DNA from: Symbiodinium natans | Taxonomy: Eukaryota; Sar; Dinophyceae; Suessiales; Symbiodiniaceae | Length of the DNA stretch: 64,000 nucleotides | NCBI GenBank assembly: GCA_905221605.1 | Contig: CAJNDS010002348.1 | Span: 1 to 64,000 of the forward strand | Reading direction: 5' to 3' | Part shown: positions 1-9,612 of the stretch, piece by piece | Numbering within the stretch: position 1 is the stretch's first letter | Layout: each line of letters opens with the position of its first letter | Notes under the pieces: generated by a model | Database searches by the model: none | Told to the model about the DNA's origin: nothing | Seen by the model: the letters and a program-made list of their open reading frames with translations, nothing else | Translations under genes and position numbers: made by a program

Positions 1-633
1 CACGAAGCGCTTGCTGGGGCGGGGAGGGGGGGATGAATATTCTGCACCAAATAACTTCCGACCCTGGGGGTTAAGGGTTTAGGGTTTAGGGTTTAGGGTT
101 TAGGGTTTAGGTTAGGGATCAGGGGTTGGGGGTGTGTTGTGGGACTAATTGCACGCAGTTCGTGGATAGACATAAGGTACCTGTTTACCCTACTTGTAAC
201 TTCACATACAACCACCAAGTACTACCAGCCCTAAAACTACAAAACCCCAAAGAAAACTGAGCCCCCCAAAGCAAAAGACACCTTAAAGAACCCTCAACCC
301 TAGACGCCAAAACCTAAATCCTTAACCTCCCGAGCACAGAATGCCTATTTAGGGTTTAGGGGTTAGGGTTTAGGGTTTAGGGTTATAAACCTCAACTCCG
401 TCCCGCCCCAAAGCCCCAAAGCAACCTACTCATAGCTTTCTAACCCCACTTCTAAGTCTACTTATAACCTACTTAGGGGACTTAGGGGGTGTATAAGTAC
501 AGTGAAAAGTGCCCATGGACCTCCAAGTATCCCCGGAACCGCAAGGAGGCGGGATTAGGGTTCACAGGGTTTAGGGTTTAGGGTTTAGGGTTTAGGGTAA
601 ACCCTAAACCCTAAGCCCGAAACCGACCCCAAG
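1..633. repeat. Telomere-like repeat patches, no gene seen
   Basis: TTTAGGG runs lie at about 70-115, 350-386 and 566-595. The last meets CCCTAAA units head-on at 594-612 with no spacer, forming a perfect fold-back. Between them is C-rich degenerate repeat. Positions 455-530 match a dispersed repeat recognised by 'gtaagtacag' and 'gaacctccaag'-type ends (other copies near 36945, 39440, 54885 and 56690). Confidence 0.75.
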
Positions 634-683
634 CCTGGCTTCGTTGACCTCTGTTGGGCTGTTCGCGCTCTCGCCGAGTCATA
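634..683 (+). CDS. Putative internal exon, unknown protein
   Basis: An open island between a C-rich left flank and a G-rich right flank. It follows CCCAAG and is followed by a GT inside GTGTTTAGG. It reads 16 codons (PGFVDLCWAVRALAES) plus two bases. The repeats on both sides carry stops in all frames, so this frame is confined to the island. No domain can be named from 16 residues. Confidence 0.4.
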
Positions 684-1919
684 GTGTTTAGGATTTAGGG
701 TTTAGGGTTTAAGGTTTAGTCTTGGGATTTAGCTTGCTGAAGCCCTTCCGCCAAAGGCACGGGCCACTCAAACCATCCAAATCCTCCAGCCTCCAGCCAA
801 CAAATCATTGTCCTAATTTCTAAACCACAAAGCCTAGCCTCCCCGGTACTCCCCTTGCCTGGTACTTTCATTCCCTTCAAAACACTTTGTTTCCACCAAG
901 GGACCCTGCCTGGAGATTCAAGAAACCTGTCCTTAAAGGTTATCGGTTTAGGGTTTAGGAGTCATAGTTCAGGCCACCTACTATGCCCAAGTGCAAGCTT
1001 TCCAATGGCGCGTGGCGGTGCCTCGATTTTGCTACACCCTAAGCCCTAAACCCTTAACCCTAAATCCTAAACCCTAAGCCCGAAAACAACACCATGAGCC
1101 CCCTTCTGGCTTTCCCTCGAGGAGCTCAGTTTTTTTCTGTAGGGATGTACTACCCTAAATCCTAAACCATAAACCGACTATGTTACAGGCGTAGGGTGTT
1201 CGGACTGGCATGGCGAGAGGGGAGGGTTTCAGGTAGGATGCTTTATAGAAGACTTAGATAAGGGATACAACGATGCGTCATGTAAGGTCTGAGTATGGGA
1301 GTTTATCGGAGACTGACCACCTTAACAGGTTTACCTGTCGGACGCGCCGCCATCTCGAACTCCCCAGCCAACAGGGCACCAACTGGCTGCTAGGTCTACA
1401 CCTAAACCCAAAACCTAAACCCCAAACCGCTACATTAGGGACCCAAGGAACCCCATCTAACTAGGATCCCGACCATGATATATGGACCACAGCGGTTCAA
1501 GGGTTCATTTCGTTCCCAAGGTAAGAGCTTCCAGGATTCGGGAGAACCATCAAGTACTTGCCAAGATGACTGTAGCCTGACCCGAAGCCCCGCAAACCCT
1601 AAACAGTAAGCGGGCCTGCAAACCATAAATTCCAAACCCTAGAAGCGATCGCGGCAGCAGCGTATGCGATACCTGTTTAAGCATGAGGTCGTCTGTCTTC
1701 CCCAAATTCTGGCACACAGCCTGATCTGCATGGTTGGCGCCCGGCATCCCTGCAGTTTGGGAGCTCGATGCATGACCTTGCGAGGCATGCGAAGTTTTGA
1801 GAGCTGCGCCCGAGCGCGCCACCCAACGCCTAAGCCGCGGGCCTGAATAAGCCGCGGACAGCTCGCACTACTGAGGGGCGCGTGGATGGCAGAGTTCATG
1901 TGCGAGGTGTTTGCTGCAG

Positions 1920-2072
1920 TCGAATTCTGACCGAGGGCTTGATGGGCTCGGCTCCGGCGGTATGGATTCGATAGAGGTCTTAGTGGAGGAAGGCGCAGAA
2001 GCAAATGAAGACGCCGTGGACAGAACATATTTCCCGACTAAGCCCCTGAAAGTTGCCAAGCCCTACCCCTAA
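1920..2072 (+). CDS. Putative terminal exon, acidic unknown protein
   Basis: After the acceptor TTTGCTGCAG the frame is open for 50 codons and ends in TAA, in the last unique bases before a CCCTAAA-rich tract. The middle is acidic (MDSIEVLVEEGAEANEDAVD) and the end basic and proline-rich. The same island is also open on the - strand (1639-2028) and in another + frame, so the strand is not certain. No family recognised. Confidence 0.45.
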   Translation, partial: SNSDRGLDGLGSGGMDSIEVLVEEGAEANEDAVDRTYFPTKPLKVAKPYP

Positions 2073-2084
2073 CTTCTAAACCGC

Positions 2085-2222
2085 AATCCCTAAACCCCCA
2101 CAAATCCTAATCCCTAAACCCTAACTCCTCTTTCCTAAACCCGAGCTCCTAAACCCTAAACCCCAAACCCTAAACCCCAAACCCTAAACCCTAAACCCCA
2201 AACCCTAAACCCTAAACCCCCT
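2085..2222 (+). repeat. CCCTAAA / CCCCAAA array
   Basis: C-strand array that alternates the heptamers CCCTAAA and CCCCAAA. It lies directly upstream of the exon island at 2234, in the usual position of the 3' arm of an intron. Confidence 0.85.
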
Positions 2223-2233
2223 CTCGACCTGAG

Positions 2234-2332
2234 GCGCTCTTCTGGTCTTCCTTCGGCGGCGTCGAGATGATGCGTGACTTCGGCCTCGCAGAGCACTTCA
2301 GGCGAAACCGCCTCGACTTGTTTTTGTCTTGG
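2234..2332 (+). CDS. Putative exon, possible ion-channel S2-S3 region
   Basis: Starts after CGACCTGAG and reads 33 codons in phase 0 up to a possible GC donor (TTGG|GCTTTTAGGG). It contains EMMRDFGLAEHFRRNRLDLF, whose pattern of an acidic residue, a basic patch and an aromatic/Asp pair is like the S2-S3 stretch of voltage-gated cation channels. The resemblance is weak and there is no selectivity filter or S4 here. The next island (3402-3452) joins in phase. Confidence 0.45.
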
Positions 2333-2338
2333 GCTTTT

Positions 2339-2481
2339 AGGGCTTTGGGGTTTAGGGTTTAATTAGGGTTTAGGGTTTAGGGTTCAGGGTTCAGGGTTGG
2401 GTTCAGGGTTTAGGGTTTGAGTTTGGGGTTTGGGGGTTCCTGGGCCACTCCCCCCCCCCCCCCCCCCCCCCCAAAGCAAAG
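2339..2481 (+). repeat. Degenerate TTTAGGG array plus poly-C
   Basis: G-strand array after the exon at 2234-2332, followed by a run of about 22 C at 2450-2472. It matches the 5' arm of an intron. Confidence 0.8.
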
Positions 2482-3271
2482 TACCCCTTAATTCACAAGG
2501 GTTAAGGGCCTAAGTGCACCTTAAGGGAGGGTATTTAGGGTACAGTATCTTAAGAGGTACTTGTTCTTTTTTTTGGTCTTGGGGTTTAAGATTTTGGGGC
2601 TGTTTAGTGCACGGAGTGCACGAGCCGGAGAGGGGCACTTGAACCCTCAAAAATCGAATCTAGTGAGCCCTAAACTCTCATGTTGCACCATCTTTAGCTT
2701 GTTCCCCCCTCGCCCCCCTGAATCTTCGAAACTGTTTTTGCCTCACTTTTTGAACGGCCCACGGGATTTTATGATTTTTATCAGGGACGAGTTTGGGAGT
2801 TTGGGCTTGAGGGTTTTGGTTTGGGGAACTTTGGGTTAACAACAAACGACAAAGTCTTGAAAGCAATCGGATCTTGAGAACCACTTGGCTCTACAGGGCC
2901 CCCAAACAGTTACTTTGTCCTGGCTTTATATAGAGGAAGCCCCCTACGAAACAGTGCCCAACATTGAGCCGGTTTTGGGTTTAGAATTTTAGGTTCAGGG
3001 TCTAGGGCCCTAAAACCTCAACCCTAAACCCGAGGCCTTGGATTGGACTGTCAGGGTAGTCCCGTAGTACGGTCCCCATGAGCATCTTTGGGTTTAGAGG
3101 GTTTGACAAGGGGTTTATACGGCTTCACCCACTAAGGGCCCCACATAAGGGACCATGTAACTGTAACTACGCAAACCAAGAAGTAAGAAGGAAAAAGTAT
3201 TTGCTGTACTGTGGCATAGGGTCTGTGGCCCCAAAGACAGATTTGTTTAAATATTCTTGCGCTGTCAGGGT
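2482..3271. other. Intronic/intergenic stretch without clear gene
   Basis: Mixed sequence with degenerate TTTAGGG-like words. A 92-codon open frame lies on + at 2561-2839, but it is mostly translated degenerate repeat and is not called. At 3141-3170 there is a short match to the end of a palindromic repeat family (AAGGGACCATGTA). Confidence 0.5.
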
Positions 3272-3380
3272 CCCCTAAACCCTAAACCCTAAACCCTAAA
3301 CCCGAAACCCTAAACCCTAAACCCTAAACCCTAAACCCTAAACCCTAAACCCTAAACCCTAAACCCTAAACCCTAAACCC
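3272..3380 (+). repeat. Pure (CCCTAAA)n array
   Basis: About 15 units with one CCCGAAA variant. Forms the C-rich arm immediately before the exon at 3402. Confidence 0.95.
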
Positions 3381-3401
3381 GCAAGGAGCTACGTCTGGCA
3401 G

Positions 3402-3452
3402 CAGAGGTCCTGGGACACCTTGGTGGACCTGACCGTGGGCTGCTGGGCTTGG
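3402..3452 (+). CDS. Putative exon, possible ion-channel S3
   Basis: Acceptor CTGGCAG, donor TTGG|GTTGG; 17 codons in phase 0 (QRSWDTLVDLTVGCWAW). It would join the 2234-2332 exon without a frame change. The W-x-x-x-V-D-L pattern recalls the S3 start of voltage-gated channels, but this is inference from a short piece. Another frame of the same island is also open (ELRLAAEVLGHLGGPDRG). Confidence 0.45.
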
Positions 3453-3462
3453 GTTGGTCTGG

Positions 3463-3595
3463 CTTTGGGGTTTAGGGTTTAGGGTTTAGGGTTTAGGGTT
3501 TAGGGTTTAGGGTTTAGGGTTTAGGGTTTAGGGTTTAGGGTTTAGGGTTTAGGGTTTCGGGTTTCGGGCTTAGGGTTTAGGGTTTAGGGTTTTGG
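3463..3595 (+). repeat. Pure (TTTAGGG)n array
   Basis: About 16 units right after the exon at 3402-3452. With the C-array 190 bp upstream it gives the typical C-island-G arrangement. Confidence 0.95.
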
Positions 3596-4043
3596 GCAGT
3601 AGCTTTGCCCCGTAATCCACTAAGGCCCAAAAGCACTGACCCCAAACCCTAAACCCTAAACCTGAAAAACTCAAACCCCCAAATCCCTGAAAGCCCTGAA
3701 CCCTACACCGAAAACCTTAAACCCCAAATCCCCAAAAGCCCTCAACCCTAATTAAACCCGAAAACCTTCTACCCCAAATCCCTAGAAGCCCTAAACCCCA
3801 TGACTCGCCTAGGACTCTTAAAACCTTAAAGCCAATATGTACCCTGAACCCTAAACCCTACGCCCTGAACCCCTGGACCCCTGGACCCCAGGGAGATTGC
3901 CTCAAACTTGAGCTCTTCAAGCCAAGGTCGCTTAAAAAAACACTATGAGGGGTTTTGGATTTTGGGTTTGGGGTTTAGGGTTTAGGGTTTGGTGTTTAGG
4001 GTTTAGGGTTTAGGCTAGAGGTCTTCAAGCAGTCGGGCTTTAG

Positions 4044-4077
<34 letters not shown>

Positions 4078-4184
4078 TAGGGTTTCAGTGGGGTTTAGGG
4101 TTTCAGGGTTTCAGGGTTTAAAGGTTTAGGGCTAGGGTTTAGGGCCGCATCCTACGACCTCCCTTAGTAGGCCCTGAACTGTAG
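3596..4184. repeat. Degenerate repeat region with poly-G tract
   Basis: Degenerate CCCTAAA-like sequence (3635-3890), TTTAGGG runs (3960-4015), a poly-G run at about 4045-4074, and more TTTAGGG words. No coding frame that looks convincing. Confidence 0.75.
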
Positions 4185-4249
4185 AGCTGCTTTCGATCAC
4201 TTGAGTGCGCAACCAGCGTTGTCGTGTCTGAACGCCGAAGACCACACAG
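4185..4249 (+). CDS. Putative exon, unknown protein
   Basis: One base plus 21 codons plus one base between a TAG acceptor and the donor ACAG|GTCGG. The frame reads AAFDHLSAQPALSCLNAEDH, with ordinary protein-like composition. It is flanked by G-rich sequence on both sides, so it departs from the common C-island-G layout. No family recognised. Confidence 0.35.
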
Positions 4250-4826
4250 GTCGGACTCAGGGCGTTTTGGGTTTAAGGTTTATAGGGTTTAGGGTTTAGG
4301 GTTTAGGGTTTAGGGTTAGGGTGTAGGGGTTAGGGGTCTACGTAGGGTTCAGTATTTAGGGCTTAGGTGTTTTGGTTTAGGGTGTGGCTATTTAAGGCCT
4401 CTCGTTTCTTGGGGGTTGAGGGTTTGCCAGTCAGAGGGGCTTTTTGGGGGCTGCTGTGATACTAAGGAGCCCTCTTCCCCACAACAAGGAGCTTACCCTA
4501 ACATCTAAAACCTTGGCGCCCGAAATCCGAACAACCAACAACCCAGTCCGTAAGTCCCCCTAAGCCACAAAATCACAACCCCAAACCCCCAAACCCCTAA
4601 GCCCCTTGACCCCTCAACCCCTTCATCTCTTTACCCCTTCATGATAACCCCTTTACCCCAACCCTTCCGTCCCTCCCTCCCAAAAACGCAAAGAGCAAGC
4701 AGGCAATTCAAGACATAAACCCAACGCCCTCCCGCCCCCTCCCCCCCATCCCAAACAAAAAAGGAAGCAAACCAAGAAGCAACCCAGGCCCTAAGCCCCC
4801 CGTCTACCCCCCCAAACCCTAACCCT

Positions 4827-4931
4827 ATGGATCCATGTACTTATATAGTGTATACTTGGGGACGAAAGCTACGACATGGGAATCCCTTCAAGGCAAAAGT
4901 ATATACTATATAGGTACATGGACCTTTAGGG
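4827..4931. repeat. Palindromic repeat PAL-1, copy 1
   Basis: About 105-bp imperfect palindrome with ends GGATCCATGTAC and GTACATGGACC and inner arms built on TATATAGTRTATACTT. It ends in TTTAGGG. The same fold-back recurs at 12346-12450, 57838-58014 and 58940-59046, and as partial copies elsewhere. It looks like a MITE-type non-autonomous element. Confidence 0.8.
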
Positions 4932-5050
4932 TAAACCCCAAACCCCTTAATGCAACCCCTGAACCTTAGACCATAAACCCAACACCCCCCCCCCCCCCCC
5001 ACCCTCACCCACCTAACAAAAACACAAACAACACAAATCAAGAAACGCTG

Positions 5051-5166
5051 ACCCCAAACCCTAAACCCTAAACCCTAAACCCTAAACCCTAAACCCTAAA
5101 CCCTAAACCCTAAACCCTAAACCCTAAACCCTAAACCCTAAACCCTAAACCCTAAACCCTAAACTA
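5051..5166 (+). repeat. Pure (CCCTAAA)n array
   Basis: About 16 uninterrupted heptamers, directly upstream of the exon island at 5172. Confidence 0.95.
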
Positions 5167-5171
5167 GCAAG

Positions 5172-5226
5172 GCTGCAGCTTGCTGGTTGCACTTCAGCTG
5201 GTTCTGAGCATCCCGGCCCTCCTTCG
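5172..5226 (+). CDS. Putative short hydrophobic exon
   Basis: Between the acceptor CTAGCAAG and a GT in GTTTGGG. One frame reads CSLLVALQLVLSIPALLR, a hydrophobic amphipathic stretch; a second frame is also open. It might continue the channel-like exons upstream, but the phases do not join without another exon in between. Confidence 0.35.
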
Positions 5227-6854
5227 GTTTGGGTTTGGGGTTTTTAGTTTGCTATGGTTTATAGGGTTCAGAGTTCAGGGGGTTTAGGGTTTAGGGTTAG
5301 GGGTTTAGGGGTTTAGGGGTTTAGGGCTTAGGGCTTAGGGCTCCCTAAGGGGCCCAAGACCCCAAATAAAAAGGTCTTTGGGCCCCAAAAGCAGATGGAA
5401 ATCCTTTAATACTGGGGCCTTGGGCCCTTAAGGGATAGGGCTTGTTAGTGTTCGGGGCTTCAGTGGTTGCCGATGTCTTGTGCGGGATTGTTTTTTTTTC
5501 ATAGTTGCATTGAGGTGTATGGGTGTAGCTCGGCTCTCTTTCAACCTTCCCAAAAGGCTACCCGGAAGAGTCTAAGACCTAAAGCAGGATAAGCAATATT
5601 CGGGGGGGGGGGGGGGGGCATGGTACCTCTTTGCAGGGAGGTCTGGGAAGCCCTATGATATAACCAAACCCACCATGACGTCTTTTCTCTATAACCCCAA
5701 GCCCTTAACCCCCGTAAACGGCGAGTCCCCCGGAGACCTTGCGGATATGGCCGAGATTTCCGGCTGCAGGCGTTTGAGTTGACTTCTTTTGGGACCCTAA
5801 ACCCTAAACCCTAAACCCTAAACACTATTTTGTCGTAGTCGGGAGCCGATCTCCAAGCTGTATAAGCCCGAAAAGCCCCCCTGAACCCTAAGCACTCTAG
5901 ACACTAAGCTCTACGCCCTGAACCCCCGGAAAGTAACAAAGCCTCAAAACCCCGAAGCCTGAACGTACTTGCTACATAAGGGCTTTGGGGCCCAAGTATA
6001 TAGAACTATGGTACATGAACCCTTAGGGTAACCCTAAACCCTAAACCCTAGACCCTAAACCCTAGACCCTAGACCCTAGACCCTAGACCCTAAACCCTAA
6101 ACCCTAAACCCTAAGTTTAGGGTTTAGGGTTTAGGGTTAGGGTCTAGGGTTTAGGGTTTAGGGTTTAGGGTTTTGGGTTTTGGGTTTTGGGTTTAGGGTT
6201 TAGGGTTTAGGGTTTAGGGTTTAGGCTCCCTCAGGGCCCAAGGCCCCAAAACAGATGAAAAAAGCCTCAAATAATGGGGTCTCGGGCCCTTAGGGTTAGG
6301 CTTCGGGTTCCACTCTGGGTCTGGGGTGTAGGGTACCGAAAGCCGAGACCTTAAGCAGAGCGCCCAGATGCAAGATTTTGGGATTTGTAGGGTTTAGGGT
6401 TTAGGGTTTAGGGTTCAGGGCTTAGGGTTTAGGGTTTAGGGTCTGGCGATAGTCCTCTCTTGTTCGTGCAACCGCTGGCGCCCCAACCCGATAGTCGCTG
6501 CTACGCCTAGGCCTGGTCTTCTTGGAGAGCTCTGACAAGGATGGGCTGCAAGTTTAGGGTTTAGGGTTTAGGGTTTAGGGCTTAGGGTTGAGGATGTTCC
6601 CCCTTCTAACAGTCCTTAAGTGGTAATAGGGATTAGAGTGGTGGGCACTATAATCCCGATTACGGACTGTTAGTATAAGGGGGAACATCCCCAGTTGCGG
6701 GCTGAGGGTTCAGGGTCGCGGATTTAGGGTCCCTCGTTGTTTGATTCCTGGGCAAGGGCAGCTTCTTGTAGACCTGAACGGCGTTTGTCTTTCAATATTT
6801 GTTGATCTTAAATCCTTAACCCTAAACCCTAAACCCTAAACCCTAAACCCTAAG
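5227..6854. repeat. Repeat-dominated region, no clear gene
   Basis: TTTAGGG words at 5250-5343, poly-G at 5602-5618, C-units at 5793-5823 and 6027-6115, then a direct C-to-G junction at about 6113. G-arrays follow at 6118-6225, 6381-6445 and 6551-6590. A partial PAL-1 half lies at 5985-6026. Short open islands at 5709-5780 and 6446-6550 are too ambiguous to call. Confidence 0.7.
6592..6694. repeat. Fold-back repeat PAL-2, copy 1
   Basis: About 100-bp palindrome. The left arm GATGTTCCCCCTTCTAACAG is mirrored by CTGTTAGTATAAGGGGGAAC, with further complementary inner arms (GGGATTAGAG / CTATAATCCC). Related copies lie at 12765-12873 and 46438-46553. Inserted next to a TTTAGGG array. Confidence 0.8.
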
Positions 6855-6971
6855 TTCTTGCTTACTCGCCCTGGCGTTCTGGTGTGTCAGGCGAAGGCCG
6901 CTGAGGCTGCCGCGGGCTGCCTGTCCTTGTCCGCAGACATTGCCGATGTCATGCAGGCGCCAATAAAATAG
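6855..6971 (+). CDS. Putative terminal exon, Ala-rich unknown protein
   Basis: Follows a CCCTAAA array and its acceptor CCCTAAG. 38 codons then TAG. The reading includes VCQAKAAEAAAGCLSLSADI, which looks like a coding helix. Alternatively the exon may end earlier at a GC donor after ATGCAG. No domain named. Confidence 0.5.
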   Translation, partial: FLLTRPGVLVCQAKAAEAAAGCLSLSADIADVMQAPIK

Positions 6972-7060
6972 CAGCCCTAAACCCCAAACCCAAAACCCTA
7001 AAACCCTAGACCCTAGACCCTAAATCCTAAACCCTAGACCCTAAACCCCAAACCCTACCC

Positions 7061-7134
7061 CAAGGGTCTACGTACCTGTATAGTATTTACTCGGGCACTA
7101 AAGCTACCAAAGTACTTCCTATGGACCCTTAGGG
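7061..7134. repeat. PAL-1 partial copy
   Basis: Keeps the outer ends AAGGGTCTACGTACC and ATGGACCCTTAGGG and part of the core (TACTCGGGCACTAAAGCTAC). Diverged and shorter than the full copies. Confidence 0.7.
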
Positions 7135-7479
7135 TAAGAGAGAGATCAGGTTCAGAGCTCAAAAGGACATTTTTGGACATCTGGCAAGTCTTATGAGGTT
7201 CGAAGGGTGTCATGTGGTTGTTTGGTATTTTGGGCGGTCTCCTGTGGGGGTGGAGCGCGTCGCCCAAGCGCCTACAGGCCTTCTATAGAGTAACCCGATT
7301 TGGGGTTTGGGCTTTAGGGTTTGGGGTTTAGGGTTTAGGGTTTGGGGTTTAGGGTTTAGGGTTTAGGGTTTAGGGTGCAGACTCCAAGCCTAGATCTTAA
7401 CGCCAACAGGACCCATCCCGGAGCCCAAATAGTTGTCAACATTAGCCCCTCGTAACCCCTAAGCACGTCTCATCTCAAC

Positions 7480-7598
7480 TAATATAGGGGTTGCAGATAT
7501 TGCAAATAGTATTCCCTTAATGCCCCCTATATTGTTATACTAGAATATTCCGCAAAACCCTAGTCTAATTATTCAGGCCCCCCATACTACACCCGAAT
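7480..7598. repeat. Dispersed repeat DR-3, copy 1
   Basis: Shares the words ATAGTATTCCCTTA, a TTATACTA core, a CCGCAAAACCC-like motif and a final AGGCCCC with copies at 32978-33092 and 61368-61495. Likely a small non-autonomous element. Confidence 0.65.
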
Positions 7599-8229
7599 TG
7601 TCATTCCAATCAAATATGCTCGTACCCGCGAATCCTGACCCCGAAGCCAAGGGGGCGAACAAGACTTTCAGTTCTGCTAAACCCTATAAGCTTGACCGTA
7701 AACCCTAAGCCCTAAACCCTAAACCCTAAACCCTAAACCCTAAACCTTCTGAGGGCTCAGGGTGGGTGAGCGTTGCTGCTCTGGCCACTCGAAAGACGCC
7801 TGCCTCTCACACCTAAACCCTGCGGTTGAGGGTTAGGGTTCAAGGAAAGTGTCTCAGGCAGAACCCTAAACCCTAAACCCTGAACTCTAACCCCTAAACC
7901 CTAAACCCTAAGCTGAACCCTAAACCCTTAAAGCTTCGCCTCGTTCTTCCTCGGAAGGATCGCGAAGGCATCCTCCTCCGGGGGCAGGCGGGCTTCGCCC
8001 AAACAGCCCTTGCGCGCCTTGAGTTTGAAACTTCTCATACTTCGGGCCCCAAGCTTGATCCATACGCCTGAATGCAGCCTCCAAATCCCCATCTGCCCCA
8101 TAAGTCCTTCATCTTTAAGAGCCCTTTTCCAGCCCTTTTCAAGCCCTTTCAAAAGCCTTAAGCCCAAGAATTTAAGCCCTTTTGCAGCCCTTTCAACAGC
8201 CTCAAGTCCGGACATTCCGTCGCAGCCAG

Positions 8230-8299
8230 GCATCCGAGTTGCTGACGCGCGCCGGGCGGCAGCAAGAGCGCTTGGAGGACACTCTCTACCAGCTTTCGG
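8230..8299 (+). CDS. Putative coiled-coil exon
   Basis: Acceptor GTCGCAGCCAG, 23 codons in phase 0 plus one base, donor TCGG|GTCCTTGG, then TTTAGGG words. It reads ASELLTRAGRQQERLEDTLY, rich in Leu, Arg, Gln and Glu with coiled-coil spacing. The following intron would hold the 3.5-kb inverted-repeat element. An upstream stretch (7928-8229) has open frames on both strands but no splice pattern. Confidence 0.6.
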
Positions 8300-8663
8300 G
8301 TCCTTGGAGCTTAGGATTAGGGTTTAGGGTCTAAGGTTTAGGGTTTATGGTCTAGCTAGTGGTTTATGGTTTAGGGTTTCCAAAATTTTTGGGAGCCCAA
8401 AACAAAGAAAGAGCCACGACTTGGGAAAGGTGTTAGGGGTGTAGACTTTCGCGTCCCCTTCCCTAAACCCTAAACCATATGGGGGGGGGGGTTAAAATTT
8501 GCAGTCGTCAGTGCCAGTTATGAGCTGAGGTTGCTGTGATTCTTACTGTTGGTTAGTAGGGAATGAGGAGATGAGGTACCCTATATATATATATATATAT
8601 GCTCGCCCCCCCCCCATGATCCACACATTTGGCCTCGAGAAGGGGGTTTTGGGAGGGGGGGGA

Positions 8664-9612
8664 CTCCAGACTCCAGATTACCAGAAAAAATCTGGAGTAC
8701 CGGGCCCCGGACTCCGGACTCCAGACTCCAGATTTCCAGAAAAAATCTGGAGTACCGGGACCCTGGACTCCAGATTCTGGAGTCTGTAATCTGGAGTCTG
8801 GGGCCGCGGGTACTCCAGATTTTTTCTGGAAATCTGGAGTCTGGAGTCTGGGGCCCCGGACTCCAGACTCCAGATTTCCAGAAAAAATCTGGAGTACGGG
8901 GCCCCGGACTCCAGACTCCAGATTTCCAGAAAAAATCTGGAGTACCGGGACCCTGGACTCCAGATTCTGGAGTCTGTAATCTGGAGTCTGGGGCCGCGGG
9001 TACTCCAGATTTTTTCTGGAAATCTGGAGTCTGGAGTCTGGGGCCCCGGACTCCAGACTCCAGATTTCCAGAAAAAATCTGGAGTACGGGCCCCGGACTC
9101 CAGACTCCAGATTTCCAGAAAAAATCTGGAGTACCGGGACCCTGGACTCCAGATTCTGGAGTCTGTAATCTGGAGTCTGGGGCCGCGGGTACTCCAGATT
9201 TTTTCTGGAAATCTGGAGTCTGGAGTCTGGGGCCCCGGGCACTCCAGATTTTTTCTGGAAATCTGGAGTCTGGAGTCTGGGGCCCCGGGTACTCCAGATT
9301 TTTTCTGGAAATCTGGAGTCTGGAGTCCGGGGCCCCGGTACTCCAGATTTTTTCTGGAAATCTGGAGTCTGGAGTCCGGGGCCCCGGGTACTCCAGATTT
9401 TTTCTGGAAATCTGGAGTCTGGAGTCCGGGGCCCCGGGTACTCCAGATTTTTTCTGGAAATCTGGAGTCTGGAGTCCGGGACCCGGGTACTCCAGATTTT
9501 TTCTGGAAATCTGGAGTCTGGAGTCCGGGGCCCCGGGTACTCCAGATTTTTTCTGGAAATCTGGAGTCTGGAGTCCGGGGCCCTGGTACTCCAGATTTTT
9601 TCTGGAAATCTA
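8664..9612. repeat. Palindromic ~50-bp satellite (GGGGCCCC junctions)
   Basis: Tandem units of about 50 bp. Each contains an inverted repeat around a run of six A or T (CCAGATTTCCAG / TCTGGAGT) and is joined to the next by GGGCCCC-type palindromes. Orientation switches several times before 9235 and is uniform after it. The long open frames across it (for example - strand 8553-9242) are translated repeat. Confidence 0.9.

Noticed and set aside
3272-3595. Tiny telomere-capped minichromosomes fused end to end
   Set aside because: CCCTAAA-island-TTTAGGG is exactly the polarity of a capped linear molecule, so this was considered. Codon phases match from island to island across the intervals, which fits exons and introns better than random fused fragments.
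8553-9242. 229-codon - strand frame
   Set aside because: Translation of the palindromic satellite; its peptide is itself repetitive.
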